From NCBI GenBank assembly GCA_943788145.1, contig CALSPD010000001.1:1-64000 (forward strand): DNA of 64,000 nucleotides, given 5' to 3'. The stretch is from an uncultured Flavobacteriales bacterium. Lineage in GTDB: Bacteria > Bacteroidota > Bacteroidia > Flavobacteriales_G > Salibacteraceae. Below are positions 35,709-45,966 of this stretch, piece by piece; within the stretch, counting starts at the first letter, position 1; each line of letters starts with the position of its first letter. The position numbers and the translations under genes were made by a program. The notes under the pieces were generated by a model. That model saw only the letters and a list, made by a program, of their open reading frames with translations. It did not search any database and was not told where the DNA came from.

Positions 35709-38528
35709 ATGCCCAAAGACACCAACATTAAATCCATTCTCATAATCGGGAGTGGGCCTATCATTATTGGACAAGCTTGTGAGTTCGACTATAGCGGTTC
35801 GCAGGCGTCAAAATCACTTCGAGAAGAAGGTATTGAAGTGACCTTGATCAACAGTAATCCGGCTACCATAATGACTGACCCGGTCACTGCAGACAATGTT
35901 TATTTGTTGCCTCTTGATCCAAAATCGATTCGAAAGATCTTAGAAGAGCAGCCTCAGATTGACGCTGTATTGTCAACTATGGGTGGACAAACAGCATTAA
36001 ATCTAGCTATTGAATGCGATAAACTTGGCCTTTGGGATGAGTTCAACGTTAAGATGATCGGAGTTGACATTGACGCCATTGAAATTACCGAAGACCGTGA
36101 AAAATTCCGCTTACTTCTCGATAAAATAGGCATTGGATATGCCCCTTCAGGCATTGCTCGATCCTTCTTAGAAGGCAAGGAATTAGCTCAAAAATTCGGC
36201 TTTCCGTTGGTTATTCGTCCATCATTCACCCTTGGCGGAAACGGTGCTTCATTCGTACATAAAAAAGAAGATTTCGACAAACTTTTGGAGCGCGGCTTAC
36301 ACGCTTCACCCATTCACGAAGTTTTAATCGATAAAGCCGTAATTGGTTGGAAGGAATTTGAGTTAGAACTTTTAAGAGACAACAACAACAATGTTGTCAT
36401 CATCTGTTCTGTTGAAAACATGGATCCAATGGGAATTCACACAGGCGACTCTATTACAGTAGCGCCTGCAATGACCCTTTCCGACAGAACCTATCAGCGC
36501 ATGCGCGATATGGCCATCAAAATGATGCGATCTATTGGAGATTTTGCCGGTGGCTGTAATGTTCAGTTTGCCGTAAGTCCCGATAACGCAGAAGATATCA
36601 TTGCCATTGAAATTAACCCAAGAGTAAGTCGCTCTTCTGCCCTAGCCTCAAAGGCTACTGGTTATCCAATTGCCAAGATTGCAGCCAAACTAGCCATTGG
36701 ATATAATCTCGATGAACTCAAAAACCAAATCACAGGGAATACATCGGCCTTTTTTGAGCCTACCTTGGATTATGTAATTGTGAAAATCCCGCGATGGAAT
36801 TTTGACAAATTCAAGGGTTCTGATCGCCAACTCGGCCTTCAAATGAAATCTGTTGGTGAAGTAATGGGCATTGGACGTTCGTTTCAAGAAGCATTGCAAA
36901 AAGCTTGTCAATCCTTGGAAATTCGCAGAAACGGACTCGGAGCTGACGGGAAAGAATTAAAAGATCAAGATCATATTCTAGACAGCCTAGCGCATCCGAG
37001 TTGGAATCGACTTTTTCACATTTACGATGCAGTTAAACTCGGCATTCCATTCAAAACGATTTACGAAAAAACCAAAATCGACCCCTGGTTCTTGCATCAA
37101 ATAGATGAATTGATCAGCATTGAGCGCCAAATTGAAAAAACATCTTTAGCAAACATTTCCCGCGAATTGCTGTGGGATGCGAAGCAACGAGGTTATGCCG
37201 ATCGGCAAATTGCTCATCTGATGAATTGCCTGGAAAGTCAGGTTCGCGCTAAGCGCATGGAGCTAGGCGTTAAGCGCGTTTACAAAATTGTTGATACGTG
37301 CGCTGCAGAGTTTCCAGCACAAACTCCATATTACTATTCATCATTTGAAGGAGAAAACGAAAGTGTTAAGTCAGATAAAAAGAAGGTAATTGTCCTTGGT
37401 TCTGGCCCTAATCGAATCGGCCAAGGAATAGAATTCGACTATTGCTGTGTGCATGGTGTACTAGCTGCTAAAGAATGCGGGTATGAAACCATCATGATCA
37501 ACTGCAATCCAGAAACGGTTTCCACTGATTTTGACACAGCCGATAAGCTCTATTTCGAGCCTGTTTTCTGGGAGCACATCTATGACATAATAGAACATGA
37601 ACAGCCCGTTGGTGTTATCGTTCAACTCGGTGGTCAGACTGCCCTCAAACTGGCTGAGAAGCTGGAGCGATTTGGCATAAAAATAATCGGAACGAGCTAC
37701 GAAGCTCTTGACTTAGCTGAAGACAGAGGTCGATTTTCCGATAAGTTGAAGGCACTTGGAATTCCTTACCCAGAATATGGAGCTGTCGAAACAGCTCAAG
37801 AAGCAATCGAATTGAGTCGTGAATTAGGTTATCCGTTACTCGTTCGACCTAGTTACGTTTTAGGAGGCCAAGGGATGAAAATTGTGATCAACGAAGAAGA
37901 GTTAGAAAAACATGTCGTGAATATTTTCCGTGATATGCCGGACAACAACGTCCTTCTTGACCACTTCTTAGAAGGGGCCATTGAGGCCGAGGCTGATGCG
38001 ATCTGTGATGGAGAAGATGTTTATATAATCGGTATTATGGAACATATTGAACCCGCAGGAATCCATTCTGGCGATTCTAGCGCTGTGTTGCCCGCGTTTG
38101 ACTTAAGTGAAAATGTCTTGAATCAGATAAAAGAATACACCAACAAAATAGCTGTTGAGTTAAAAACGGTTGGACTGATCAACATTCAGTACGCAATTAA
38201 AGATGAGAAAGTATATGTGATTGAAGCGAATCCACGGGCTTCGAGAACGGTACCATTTATTGCAAAAGCATACGGAGAACCCTATGTTAACTACGCGACA
38301 AAAGTCATGCTCGGAGAAAAGAAGGTGAAGGATTTCAATTTCCAACCCAAAATGGACGGATATGCTATAAAGCTTCCGGTCTTCTCTTTCGATAAATTCC
38401 CTGATGTTTCAAAGGAATTAGGTCCTGAAATGAAATCGACAGGCGAAGCCATCTATTTCATAAAAGATTTGAAAGACGAATATTTTAAGAAGGTCTATTC
38501 AGAGAGAAACTTATACTTGTCTCGATAA
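35709..38528 (+). CDS. carB: Carbamoyl-phosphate synthase large subunit, short form
   Basis: A 939-aa protein that makes carbamoyl phosphate for pyrimidine and arginine synthesis, with CarA encoded elsewhere. Two ATP-grasp halves are evident: SGPIIIGQACEFDYSGSQA and RPSFTLGGNGASF in the first, SGPNRIGQGIEFDYCCVH and RPSYVLGGQGMKIV in the second. It ends at about the point where the E. coli enzyme's allosteric MGS domain would begin, so UMP/ornithine control through that domain is absent. From memory this shortened form is usual in Flavobacteriia. Frame intact. Confidence 0.95.
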   Translation: MPKDTNIKSILIIGSGPIIIGQACEFDYSGSQASKSLREEGIEVTLINSNPATIMTDPVTADNVYLLPLDPKSIRKILEEQPQIDAVLSTMGGQTALNLAIECDKLGLWDEFNVKMIGVDIDAIEITEDREKFRLLLDKIGIGYAPSGIARSFLEGKELAQKFGFPLVIRPSFTLGGNGASFVHKKEDFDKLLERGLHASPIHEVLIDKAVIGWKEFELELLRDNNNNVVIICSVENMDPMGIHTGDSITVAPAMTLSDRTYQRMRDMAIKMMRSIGDFAGGCNVQFAVSPDNAEDIIAIEINPRVSRSSALASKATGYPIAKIAAKLAIGYNLDELKNQITGNTSAFFEPTLDYVIVKIPRWNFDKFKGSDRQLGLQMKSVGEVMGIGRSFQEALQKACQSLEIRRNGLGADGKELKDQDHILDSLAHPSWNRLFHIYDAVKLGIPFKTIYEKTKIDPWFLHQIDELISIERQIEKTSLANISRELLWDAKQRGYADRQIAHLMNCLESQVRAKRMELGVKRVYKIVDTCAAEFPAQTPYYYSSFEGENESVKSDKKKVIVLGSGPNRIGQGIEFDYCCVHGVLAAKECGYETIMINCNPETVSTDFDTADKLYFEPVFWEHIYDIIEHEQPVGVIVQLGGQTALKLAEKLERFGIKIIGTSYEALDLAEDRGRFSDKLKALGIPYPEYGAVETAQEAIELSRELGYPLLVRPSYVLGGQGMKIVINEEELEKHVVNIFRDMPDNNVLLDHFLEGAIEAEADAICDGEDVYIIGIMEHIEPAGIHSGDSSAVLPAFDLSENVLNQIKEYTNKIAVELKTVGLINIQYAIKDEKVYVIEANPRASRTVPFIAKAYGEPYVNYATKVMLGEKKVKDFNFQPKMDGYAIKLPVFSFDKFPDVSKELGPEMKSTGEAIYFIKDLKDEYFKKVYSERNLYLSR

Positions 38529-38531
38529 TTT

Positions 38532-38786
38532 GTGCTAAGATTTCTCGCCATATTGCTGCTTGTCGTTTTAGTCTTTCGACTATTAATGCGATTTCTGCTT
38601 CCCATCCTCGGTAAATATGCTGTTAAGAAGGCAACCGAGTCGATGCAAGAGAAAACCAAGCAACAAACGGAAGGGCAAAAAATTTATCAGCACGGTGACA
38701 TTACTATTCGGAAACCAACATCAAGCAACAATCGAAACGCTTCAAATAACGAGGAAGATTTTGTGGACTACCAAGAAGTAGAATGA
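38532..38786 (+). CDS. DUF4834 family small membrane protein
   Basis: An 84-aa protein with one N-terminal transmembrane helix (LAILLLVVLVFRLLMRFLLP) and a polar tail. DUF4834 is a small Bacteroidota family without known function. It starts with GTG 3 bp after the carB stop, so it is probably translated from the carB transcript. Confidence 0.72.
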   Translation: MLRFLAILLLVVLVFRLLMRFLLPILGKYAVKKATESMQEKTKQQTEGQKIYQHGDITIRKPTSSNNRNASNNEEDFVDYQEVE

Positions 38787-38849
38787 CTTTTTAAGTGATC
38801 CGCCTTAGCTTTCAATTTTGATTAAATTGCCTCAAATCTGAACTTAAAC

Positions 38850-41345
38850 ATGAAGTCAATAAACCTTAAAGCTCTCTTCCCTCATTTGATCGCCATTTTC
38901 GCCATCATTATGAGTGCATTTTTGTACTGTTCACCAGTGTTGGAAGGCAAAACATTGGTTCAGAGCGATATTATCAAACACAAAGCTCAATCAAAAGAAA
39001 TTGCAGATTATCGAGAAAAAGGGGAAGACATTCTGTGGACCTCGCGTGTTTTTAGCGGAATGACAACATTCAATATTGGCGCTAATTTCAAGACCAATAT
39101 CATGATGCTTATTAAAAGCCCAACGCACCTTTTCCCACAAGGGGTCGGCTTGATTATTCTGACTTGTTTTGGCTTTTACATTCTCTTAATATTAATGGGC
39201 GTCAGTCCCTGGCTTGCCTTGATAGCCGCTATTGCCTACGGCCTGTCTTCCAATTTGCTATCCTCATTAAATGCTGGACACAACACCAAAATTCAAAGCA
39301 TTGCCTTCATGGCGCCCGCAATTGGTGGAGTTGCGCTAGCTTTTCGCGGAAGGCTTATAATTGGATCTATTATGACTGCTTTGTTTGTGGGTCTAATGGT
39401 CAGCGCAAATCACTTTCAAATTGTATACTACTTCCTTCTGGTCTGTGTACTGGGAGGCATTGTTTATTTGATCTATGCATTGCGCGAAAAAACCCTGAAT
39501 CAATACTTAAAAACGGTCGGTTTTCTCATAGCGGCTGGCATTATCGGCTTTCTTCCAAATTTCAGCAAAGCATACAATGTTTACGAACACAACCACGACA
39601 CGATTCGAGGGGGTAAAAAACTCATTTCATCAAAATCAAAGAAGGAAGAAGGCGGATTAGATAAAAGCTACGCCATGTCATGGTCGTACGGTTTGATGGA
39701 ATCATTTTCTGTCATTGTTCCAAGTGTAAAAGGCGGTTCAAGTGCCGAAGACCTTCCGGCCAACGGGGCCGTGGCCGAATTGGTAGGTCCAAATAGAGGA
39801 GATCAACCACTAAAAGGTCCAACTTATATTGGAGATCAACCATTTTTACAAGGTGTAGTCTATTTTGGCGCGGCCTTCATTTTCTTGTTTTTTCTTTCGC
39901 TGTTTTTAGTTGAAGACAAAATTCGTGTATGGTTCATTTCCATCATTGTTCTATCCTTTTTCATTGCTTGGGGACGTCATTTTTCCATTTTCACAGACCT
40001 GCTCTTCAATTACTTCCCACTCTTTAATAAGTTTAGAACACCAAGCATGGCGCTAGCTATGGCAGGTATTGCCGTTCCTGCGCTGGCAATGATTGGCTTA
40101 GCCAAGGCATTATCTAAAGACTTAGACCCAGATAAATTCAAGCGAGCATTTCGGCTTACCCTATATACCACGGGAGGCGTGATGACCATCCTTCTACTTT
40201 ATGGATTGACCAATGACTGGATGGGACCAAACGATGTGAACCTTCAATCCAAAGCACCTTGGAATAACCCTCAATTATTTGAAGCATTAGTGGCAGATAG
40301 AAAATCGCTTTACATGCGCGATTGGATGATTTCCTTAGTCATTATGGCTATTTGCGGAGGATTGATTTGGATATATCAAAAAGGTAAACTGAGTATGACC
40401 ATTGTCCTAGTTGTATTAGCGGCAGTGACTATTGGCGATACATGGCGAGTGAGCAAACGCTATTTAAACAACGATTCTTTTGTTGCCGAACGTCAATACG
40501 ATGGTCAATTTGCGATGAGTGGCGCGGATAAGGCGATTCTTCAAGACAAAGACCCACATTATAGAGTCATCAATTTAACAGGAAACCCTTGGACCGATGG
40601 ATTGACATGTTATTACCATAAAAACATTGGAGGCCACCACGCTGCTAAAATTCAACGCTATCAAGATTTGATTGAAAACCAATTAGGATCGCAGATTCAA
40701 CTCATCAACAAAGGCGTCTTGCAAGGTCCTCAAGGTCTTGTGTTCAACCCTGAAGTGAGTCGGCAAATGACGGTTTACAACATGCTAAATACAAAGTATT
40801 TTATCGTCAAAAAGAACGCTGAGGGAGTGATCAAAAACCCAACAGCGTGTGGCAATGCATGGTTTGTAGAAAACATTAAAAAGGTCAGTACAAATGACGA
40901 AGAAATGGATGCGCTTTCGAGCATCAACCCACTTAACACGGCCATCATTCATGCTGAATTTGAAACCGGACTGTACAATTACAATTTCGGAAAATCAGCC
41001 GATGCCGAAATCAAGTTAACGTATTTCGCTCCTGATGCATTGACTTATACTTCAAGCAACACTCAAGATGGATTGGCTTTGTTTTCTGAAGTTATTTATC
41101 CAAATGGATGGAAGGCATATATAGATGGTGAGCCAGCAGAAATTTTCAGAGCAAACTACATTCTAAGAGCCATTAAAATTCCTGCAGGTGAGCGTCAAAT
41201 CGAAATGCGATTCGAACCATCAACTTATGGTTTCGGAGAAGGCGTTTCCATGGCCGGATCCATTCTTTTCATATTGTTTGCCGGAGGTATGGCCTTCTTT
41301 TTAATCAAAAAGAATAAGTCCGAAGACTCAACCGAAACGACTTGA
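38850..41345 (+). CDS. YfhO-family membrane protein (GT-C-like)
   Basis: An 831-aa protein with about twelve transmembrane segments and a large extracytoplasmic C-terminal region, like YfhO/GT-C proteins thought to glycosylate cell-surface polymers using lipid-linked sugars. Visible family traits are the early acidic loop (LVQSDIIKHKAQSKEIADYR), the GHNTKIQSIAFMAP segment and a late LFSEVIYPNGWKAYIDG motif before the last helix. The next gene starts inside its stop codon (TTGA), heading a coupled glycan gene run. Confidence 0.85.
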   Translation: MKSINLKALFPHLIAIFAIIMSAFLYCSPVLEGKTLVQSDIIKHKAQSKEIADYREKGEDILWTSRVFSGMTTFNIGANFKTNIMMLIKSPTHLFPQGVGLIILTCFGFYILLILMGVSPWLALIAAIAYGLSSNLLSSLNAGHNTKIQSIAFMAPAIGGVALAFRGRLIIGSIMTALFVGLMVSANHFQIVYYFLLVCVLGGIVYLIYALREKTLNQYLKTVGFLIAAGIIGFLPNFSKAYNVYEHNHDTIRGGKKLISSKSKKEEGGLDKSYAMSWSYGLMESFSVIVPSVKGGSSAEDLPANGAVAELVGPNRGDQPLKGPTYIGDQPFLQGVVYFGAAFIFLFFLSLFLVEDKIRVWFISIIVLSFFIAWGRHFSIFTDLLFNYFPLFNKFRTPSMALAMAGIAVPALAMIGLAKALSKDLDPDKFKRAFRLTLYTTGGVMTILLLYGLTNDWMGPNDVNLQSKAPWNNPQLFEALVADRKSLYMRDWMISLVIMAICGGLIWIYQKGKLSMTIVLVVLAAVTIGDTWRVSKRYLNNDSFVAERQYDGQFAMSGADKAILQDKDPHYRVINLTGNPWTDGLTCYYHKNIGGHHAAKIQRYQDLIENQLGSQIQLINKGVLQGPQGLVFNPEVSRQMTVYNMLNTKYFIVKKNAEGVIKNPTACGNAWFVENIKKVSTNDEEMDALSSINPLNTAIIHAEFETGLYNYNFGKSADAEIKLTYFAPDALTYTSSNTQDGLALFSEVIYPNGWKAYIDGEPAEIFRANYILRAIKIPAGERQIEMRFEPSTYGFGEGVSMAGSILFILFAGGMAFFLIKKNKSEDSTETT

Positions 41346-42637
41346 AAAAAGTCCTCATATTAAGCTATTATTGGCCGCCTGGTTCAGGACCGGGAGTTCA
41401 GCGTTGGCTGAAATTTTGCAAATATTTACCCGAGTTTGGTTGGCAGCCTACTATCATCACCGTAGCAAACGGTAGTTACCCCAACCTAGACGAAACGCTG
41501 CTCGAAGATGTTCCGTCAGATTTGGAGGTGATTAAAACAGACACCTTTGAGCCATTTGCCATTTATAACTTGCTTAGAGGCAAGAGTGGTAAAGCAGTTG
41601 AAGTTGGAATGGGAAATATCAAGGGGAAAACAGGGCTACTCTCGAGTATGGCGAAATATATTCGAGCGAATCTTTTTATTCCCGATGCTCGACTTGGTTG
41701 GAATCGATATAGCTACCCCAAGGCCATCAAATGGATTAAAGACAACAATCCCCATCTAATCATTACCACTGGCCCGCCACATAGTACGCACTTGGTAGGC
41801 CAACGTTTGAAATCAGACTTTAATATTCCTTGGATTGCAGATTTCCGCGACCCTTGGACAACCATTTATTACAATCGATTTCTAAACCGAACGGAGCGAA
41901 GCGAACAAAAGGACAAAACCTTGGAAGATTCAGTACTTTCCTCTGCGAACGCCATTTTAACGGCTACACCGGGATTGAAAGCTGAATTTGAGGCACGAGC
42001 AAAAACCATCAAGTTCATCCCGAACGGCTTTGATGAGGAAGACTTTAACCGCGTGGATTCAGCAGCCTCAAAATCATTCAAATTGAGTTACATAGGCAAT
42101 TTCAAAGCAGTTCAAAACATTGAAGGCCTTTGGATTGCAATTAGCCGTATTGCAAAAGATTCGGAACTTAAAGAAGCATTTCAATTCGAAATCACAGGGA
42201 ATTTGGATGAATCCATTCAAAGCGCCTTTCGTTCGCACGGAATTGAACACCTTGTATCAGTCAAACCATTTGTGCCACATAAAGCGGCCATAATTCGAAT
42301 GTTTGAGGCAAACATGCTTCTACTTCCAATTCCTCAGGATGCGAGCAACAAAACTATTTTGACTGGAAAAATCTTCGAATATCTAGCAAGCAGAAGGCCA
42401 ATCCTGTCCATCGGGCCATCTGATGGAAATGCTTCAGAAATTTTGCAATCTTGCGGCAAATCGAAAATGATCGACTATGATGATACCGATGAAATGGAAA
42501 GGCAAATCAGAATAGCCATTGCTGATTTTCAAAACCATAAGCAATTGACACAAGACGGTAACGACCAGTATTTGCAATACAGTAGAAAAGGTACGGCAAA
42601 GCAATTGGCTCACTTTTTAGATGAACAAACGTTATGA
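41342..42637 (+). CDS. Family 4-like glycosyltransferase
   Basis: A 431-aa GT-B fold enzyme. The N-terminal YYWPPGSGPGVQRWLKFCKY is typical of GT4 enzymes that begin YxPP, and the C-terminal half has IPNGFDEEDF, KLSYIGNF and GKIFEYLASRRPILSIGP, the nucleotide-sugar site. It would transfer a sugar to a surface-glycan intermediate at the cytoplasmic face. It starts with TTG overlapping the YfhO stop and ends overlapping the next start by 4 bp. Confidence 0.85.
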   Translation: MKKVLILSYYWPPGSGPGVQRWLKFCKYLPEFGWQPTIITVANGSYPNLDETLLEDVPSDLEVIKTDTFEPFAIYNLLRGKSGKAVEVGMGNIKGKTGLLSSMAKYIRANLFIPDARLGWNRYSYPKAIKWIKDNNPHLIITTGPPHSTHLVGQRLKSDFNIPWIADFRDPWTTIYYNRFLNRTERSEQKDKTLEDSVLSSANAILTATPGLKAEFEARAKTIKFIPNGFDEEDFNRVDSAASKSFKLSYIGNFKAVQNIEGLWIAISRIAKDSELKEAFQFEITGNLDESIQSAFRSHGIEHLVSVKPFVPHKAAIIRMFEANMLLLPIPQDASNKTILTGKIFEYLASRRPILSIGPSDGNASEILQSCGKSKMIDYDDTDEMERQIRIAIADFQNHKQLTQDGNDQYLQYSRKGTAKQLAHFLDEQTL

Positions 42638-44271
42638 GGGTATTTCTAATCGGCAGTAAAAGCCTTAGCTGCAACATCCTTACGGAGTTAATTGACCAAG
42701 GGCATCAGGTGCTGGGTGTTTATAGCCGTGACGATGAACCCGGAATGAAAACATGGCATGAACTCGGGCAAAATTCATTAGCCGAATTGTCCAAATCTCA
42801 CGGCATTCCTGTGCATTTCGGAATGAAAGTGAATAGTCCTGAATCGCTCGAACTATTAACCTCACTCAATCTGGACATTATTCTTTCCTGTTTTTGGAGC
42901 GAAATTTTTAAGGAGTCGATACTTAACATCCCAAAACTGGGCGTCTATAATTTCCACACGGCATTTCTTCCAAAAAACAGAGGTTCGCGCCCTATTCCAT
43001 GGGCAATAATCAAAGGTGAAAAACACTGTGGAATTACGGTTCACCGCATGATGACCGGAGTAGACAACGGTCCGATTGTGGCGCAAAGCAAGGTCGATAT
43101 ACTTTCTTCAGATAATGCCAAAACACTTTATGAAAAAGTGGTTGATGCAGGCAGTTTACTCGCAAAAAAGGTGATCGCTGATTTTGCCACTAACGCATTC
43201 ACATTGACTTTACAAGACGAGCAACAGGCGACCTACCATCCGCGCGGTGAGCCATTTGGACGACAGATTAATCCATTTTGGAATCAAGAACAAAAAGCGC
43301 TTTTCAGACGTGCATTTGACTATCCTCCTTTTAAAGGAGCTGCTGAAGCACCTGCCAAGGCAATGGATGGGCTTGCACCGAAAGTCTATGTTATGCTCGG
43401 ATTCGACTGCGATCGCCCGAGGGGTATTTATGCTTTTTCTGAAACAGGGAGCGCAGTAGCTGAACGAAAGTTTAAGTCGTTAATTGAAACCAAAAAAGAC
43501 CTAGATATCTTGAACATCAAAAGAAGCTATTTCATTGCCGGGCAGTTTCTTGAATCAATGGCCACCATGTTTGGCAAGGCCGAAATGGTGGATGTATTTA
43601 GCGGTAAGGATGGACTAGTTGAACTGGGCGATCACACCTATCATCACGATATATTAAAACCACTACCCTCTCGCCCTGACAAGAAAGCTTTAACACATAT
43701 TCAACTTCGAAAAGAAATAAGGTTAAACGATGGCGCATTTGATCGAATTTTCGGTAACGAACTGAAAGGTCGAGGATTGCGATCGCCTCTAGGCTATCAT
43801 AAAGGTATGCATGGGCAATACAAGTCTTTGGATGTATTACAGCGCGCAGGTATTAGCTACATCAGCACCGACCTTAGGGACGAGAAGAGTTCTTTGCATC
43901 CGAAGCTTTATGACGAAAATGGATTAATTCGTCAGCCTTATCGATATGAAAACGGCTTACTAGAAATTCCAGCAATTGGATGGCAAGACACGGTGTTTAC
44001 TGGAAAGTCAAAAACACCTCTATTCGAAACCCACCCTAAGTCGTTCATAGAAATCATATCCTATTATCATTCGCTTTTTGTCGAAGCTCATGAGGCATGC
44101 AAGAAATACGATAGAGACATTTTCATAGGTCTAACCTTGCACCCACTTGACAATAGTTATTACAATGAAAACCGCCAGTTTTTCCCTCGGATTAAGGAAG
44201 TTTTAGACGAGGTGGGTGGCGACTTTACTACTTATGGCGAAGTTTGCACGCATTATAATTCTACTTTATGA
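42634..44271 (+). CDS. Fusion: formyltransferase domain plus NodB-type polysaccharide deacetylase
   Basis: A 545-aa two-domain protein. Residues 1-230 resemble sugar N-formyltransferases/Fmt: YNFHTAFLPKNRGSRPIPWA and CGITVHRMMTGVDNGPIV supply the Asn-His-Asp triad expected for 10-formyl-THF chemistry. Residues about 250-545 form a polysaccharide-deacetylase-like domain: VMLGFDCDR (catalytic Asp), ELGDHTYHHD (metal His), LRSPLGYHKG and FIGLTLHPLD. One protein could remove an N-acetyl group and put on a formyl group, or the reverse, as ArnA/ArnD-type steps do. Coupled by 4-bp overlaps to both neighbours. Confidence 0.82.
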   Translation: MRVFLIGSKSLSCNILTELIDQGHQVLGVYSRDDEPGMKTWHELGQNSLAELSKSHGIPVHFGMKVNSPESLELLTSLNLDIILSCFWSEIFKESILNIPKLGVYNFHTAFLPKNRGSRPIPWAIIKGEKHCGITVHRMMTGVDNGPIVAQSKVDILSSDNAKTLYEKVVDAGSLLAKKVIADFATNAFTLTLQDEQQATYHPRGEPFGRQINPFWNQEQKALFRRAFDYPPFKGAAEAPAKAMDGLAPKVYVMLGFDCDRPRGIYAFSETGSAVAERKFKSLIETKKDLDILNIKRSYFIAGQFLESMATMFGKAEMVDVFSGKDGLVELGDHTYHHDILKPLPSRPDKKALTHIQLRKEIRLNDGAFDRIFGNELKGRGLRSPLGYHKGMHGQYKSLDVLQRAGISYISTDLRDEKSSLHPKLYDENGLIRQPYRYENGLLEIPAIGWQDTVFTGKSKTPLFETHPKSFIEIISYYHSLFVEAHEACKKYDRDIFIGLTLHPLDNSYYNENRQFFPRIKEVLDEVGGDFTTYGEVCTHYNSTL

Positions 44272-44918
44272 GTATATCCGCACTAGATTCCTTCCAAAAA
44301 ATTCTTGTATTAGCTCCGCACACGGATGATGGCGAACTGGGCTGTGGTGGAACAATCAACCGCTTGATAAAAGCCGGTAAAGAAGTTCATTACGTTGCCT
44401 TCTCTACGTGCGAAGAATCTGTACCTGAAGGTTTTGAACCGGATATACTCACCAAAGAAGTGAAGGCAGCCACTGCAACGCTTGGTATTGCGCCTGAAAA
44501 CTTGCATATTCTAGATTATAAAGTGCGTCATTTTCCGGCAAATCGACAGGAAATCCTTGAAGACATGGTTCGATTGAATCGATCACTAAAACCAGATTTG
44601 GTGTTTTGCCCTTCAACCTTTGACATTCACCAAGACCATCAAACCATCAGTCAAGAAGCTAGGCGGGCCTATAAGAACACTACGCTTTTGGGCTACGAAT
44701 TCATTTGGAACAATTATCAATTCGCAACTTCTTGTTTTGTTACCTTATCTGAAGATGACATCCAAAAGAAGGTTGATGCCATGGAATGTTATAAATCTCA
44801 GTCTAAGCGGCTGTACGCAAAGGACAAATTGATTAGAGGTATTGCGAATTATCGAGGTCTCCAAGTCCAGGTTGAATTTGCAGAAGCATTTGAAGCGATA
44901 AGATGGATCATCAAATAG
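44268..44918 (+). CDS. PIG-L family N-acetylglucosaminyl deacetylase
   Basis: A 216-aa LmbE/PIG-L protein. The zinc motif APHTDDGELGCGGTI (about residues 15-30) and FDIHQDHQTISQEA (His, about residue 125) are intact. It would deacetylate a GlcNAc-type residue on a small or lipid-linked substrate. It overlaps the fusion gene by 4 bp and the following sulfotransferase gene by 16 bp, so it belongs to one coupled pathway with two possible deacetylation steps. Confidence 0.88.
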   Translation: MSISALDSFQKILVLAPHTDDGELGCGGTINRLIKAGKEVHYVAFSTCEESVPEGFEPDILTKEVKAATATLGIAPENLHILDYKVRHFPANRQEILEDMVRLNRSLKPDLVFCPSTFDIHQDHQTISQEARRAYKNTTLLGYEFIWNNYQFATSCFVTLSEDDIQKKVDAMECYKSQSKRLYAKDKLIRGIANYRGLQVQVEFAEAFEAIRWIIK

Positions 44919-45898
44919 ACCAGCCTTCTCGAGTTTTGTTTGTTTCGGGTACCGGCCGTTCTGGAACCAATATCACAAAGAAGATTTTTTCGTCATCTCC
45001 CCAAGTCGCAACACTTCCTTTTGAATATCGATTTACGATAGATCCTCGGGGAGTCGTTGACTTTTTAAATGCTTATCCACAAGGCTGGTCGCCATTTTGG
45101 CCCGACCAAAAGATTAACGACTTCATCGGTTTTCTGACCTCCTTGGGTTATCAAACTGAAGAAAAAAAGGCAGCTGTTGAACACGCTGTTCATATAGATC
45201 CAAAAGGATTGGAAGTAAGTCATCCCGCGTATGCTGGATGGGAATTGGAGCAATGGATTCCAGGATATTTGACCTTTGTGGCTGAGCTTAGGAAAGAGCT
45301 TGTGTCCTTCGAATATGAGGCGGTTTGGCCAGGTACAGAGGGCGGTCAGATTAACAATAAAATGCTGTTGGGAAAGCATAAATCCCGATTGGAGCTCTTG
45401 CCTATTTTAGGAAGATTTTTAGAAAAAATCACCCGTTCGATCTTGTCATACACTGGGAAAGCTGTCTTTTTAGAAGACAACACCTATAACATTCTATTCG
45501 CCAAAGATCTATTCGATCTATATCCAAACTCACAAATGCTGCACGTAATCCGCGATCCGCGAGACGTGTTATCGTCCGTAATGGAACAACGGTGGACACC
45601 CTCTAGTTTGGACCAAATGATCGTGTGGTACAAGGAAATCATGAAACGATGGGACACGCAACGCGAGCAGATTGAACACAATCGCTACCGGGAAGTGCGC
45701 TTTGAGGATATCGTGAGTAATCCTGAAAAAAAGCTTCAGGAGATTGCGTCATTTTTCCGCATTAATCTAACTGATGATATGATGCAAACCGACTTGTCGC
45801 AGGCACATATTGGTCGTTACAAAGAAACGTTCAGTCAACCCGAATTGAAGCTCATTGAAAAGGAGCTTGCAACTTATCTTAACCGCTACAATTATTAA
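44903..45898 (+). CDS. Sulfotransferase
   Basis: A 331-aa PAPS-dependent sulfotransferase. The 5'-phosphosulfate loop is VSGTGRSGTNITKKIF (residues about 13-28) and the 3'-phosphate motif is LHVIRDPRDVLSSVMEQRW (about residue 213). The C-terminal YREVRFEDIVSNPEKKL is typical of the family. It probably sulfates a glycan made by the neighbouring enzymes. Confidence 0.85.
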   Translation: MDHQIDQPSRVLFVSGTGRSGTNITKKIFSSSPQVATLPFEYRFTIDPRGVVDFLNAYPQGWSPFWPDQKINDFIGFLTSLGYQTEEKKAAVEHAVHIDPKGLEVSHPAYAGWELEQWIPGYLTFVAELRKELVSFEYEAVWPGTEGGQINNKMLLGKHKSRLELLPILGRFLEKITRSILSYTGKAVFLEDNTYNILFAKDLFDLYPNSQMLHVIRDPRDVLSSVMEQRWTPSSLDQMIVWYKEIMKRWDTQREQIEHNRYREVRFEDIVSNPEKKLQEIASFFRINLTDDMMQTDLSQAHIGRYKETFSQPELKLIEKELATYLNRYNY

Positions 45899-45966
45899 GC
45901 GTTTGGCATACAAGGTTTGTAATTTCAAAGACTCTACTTTCGCCAACCGAAAAGAAAGGTATTCGA

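Noticed and set aside
35709-38528. CarB missing its C-terminal allosteric domain as a truncation
   Set aside because: The stop is clean, the frame intact, and the shorter form is, as I recall, normal in this phylum.
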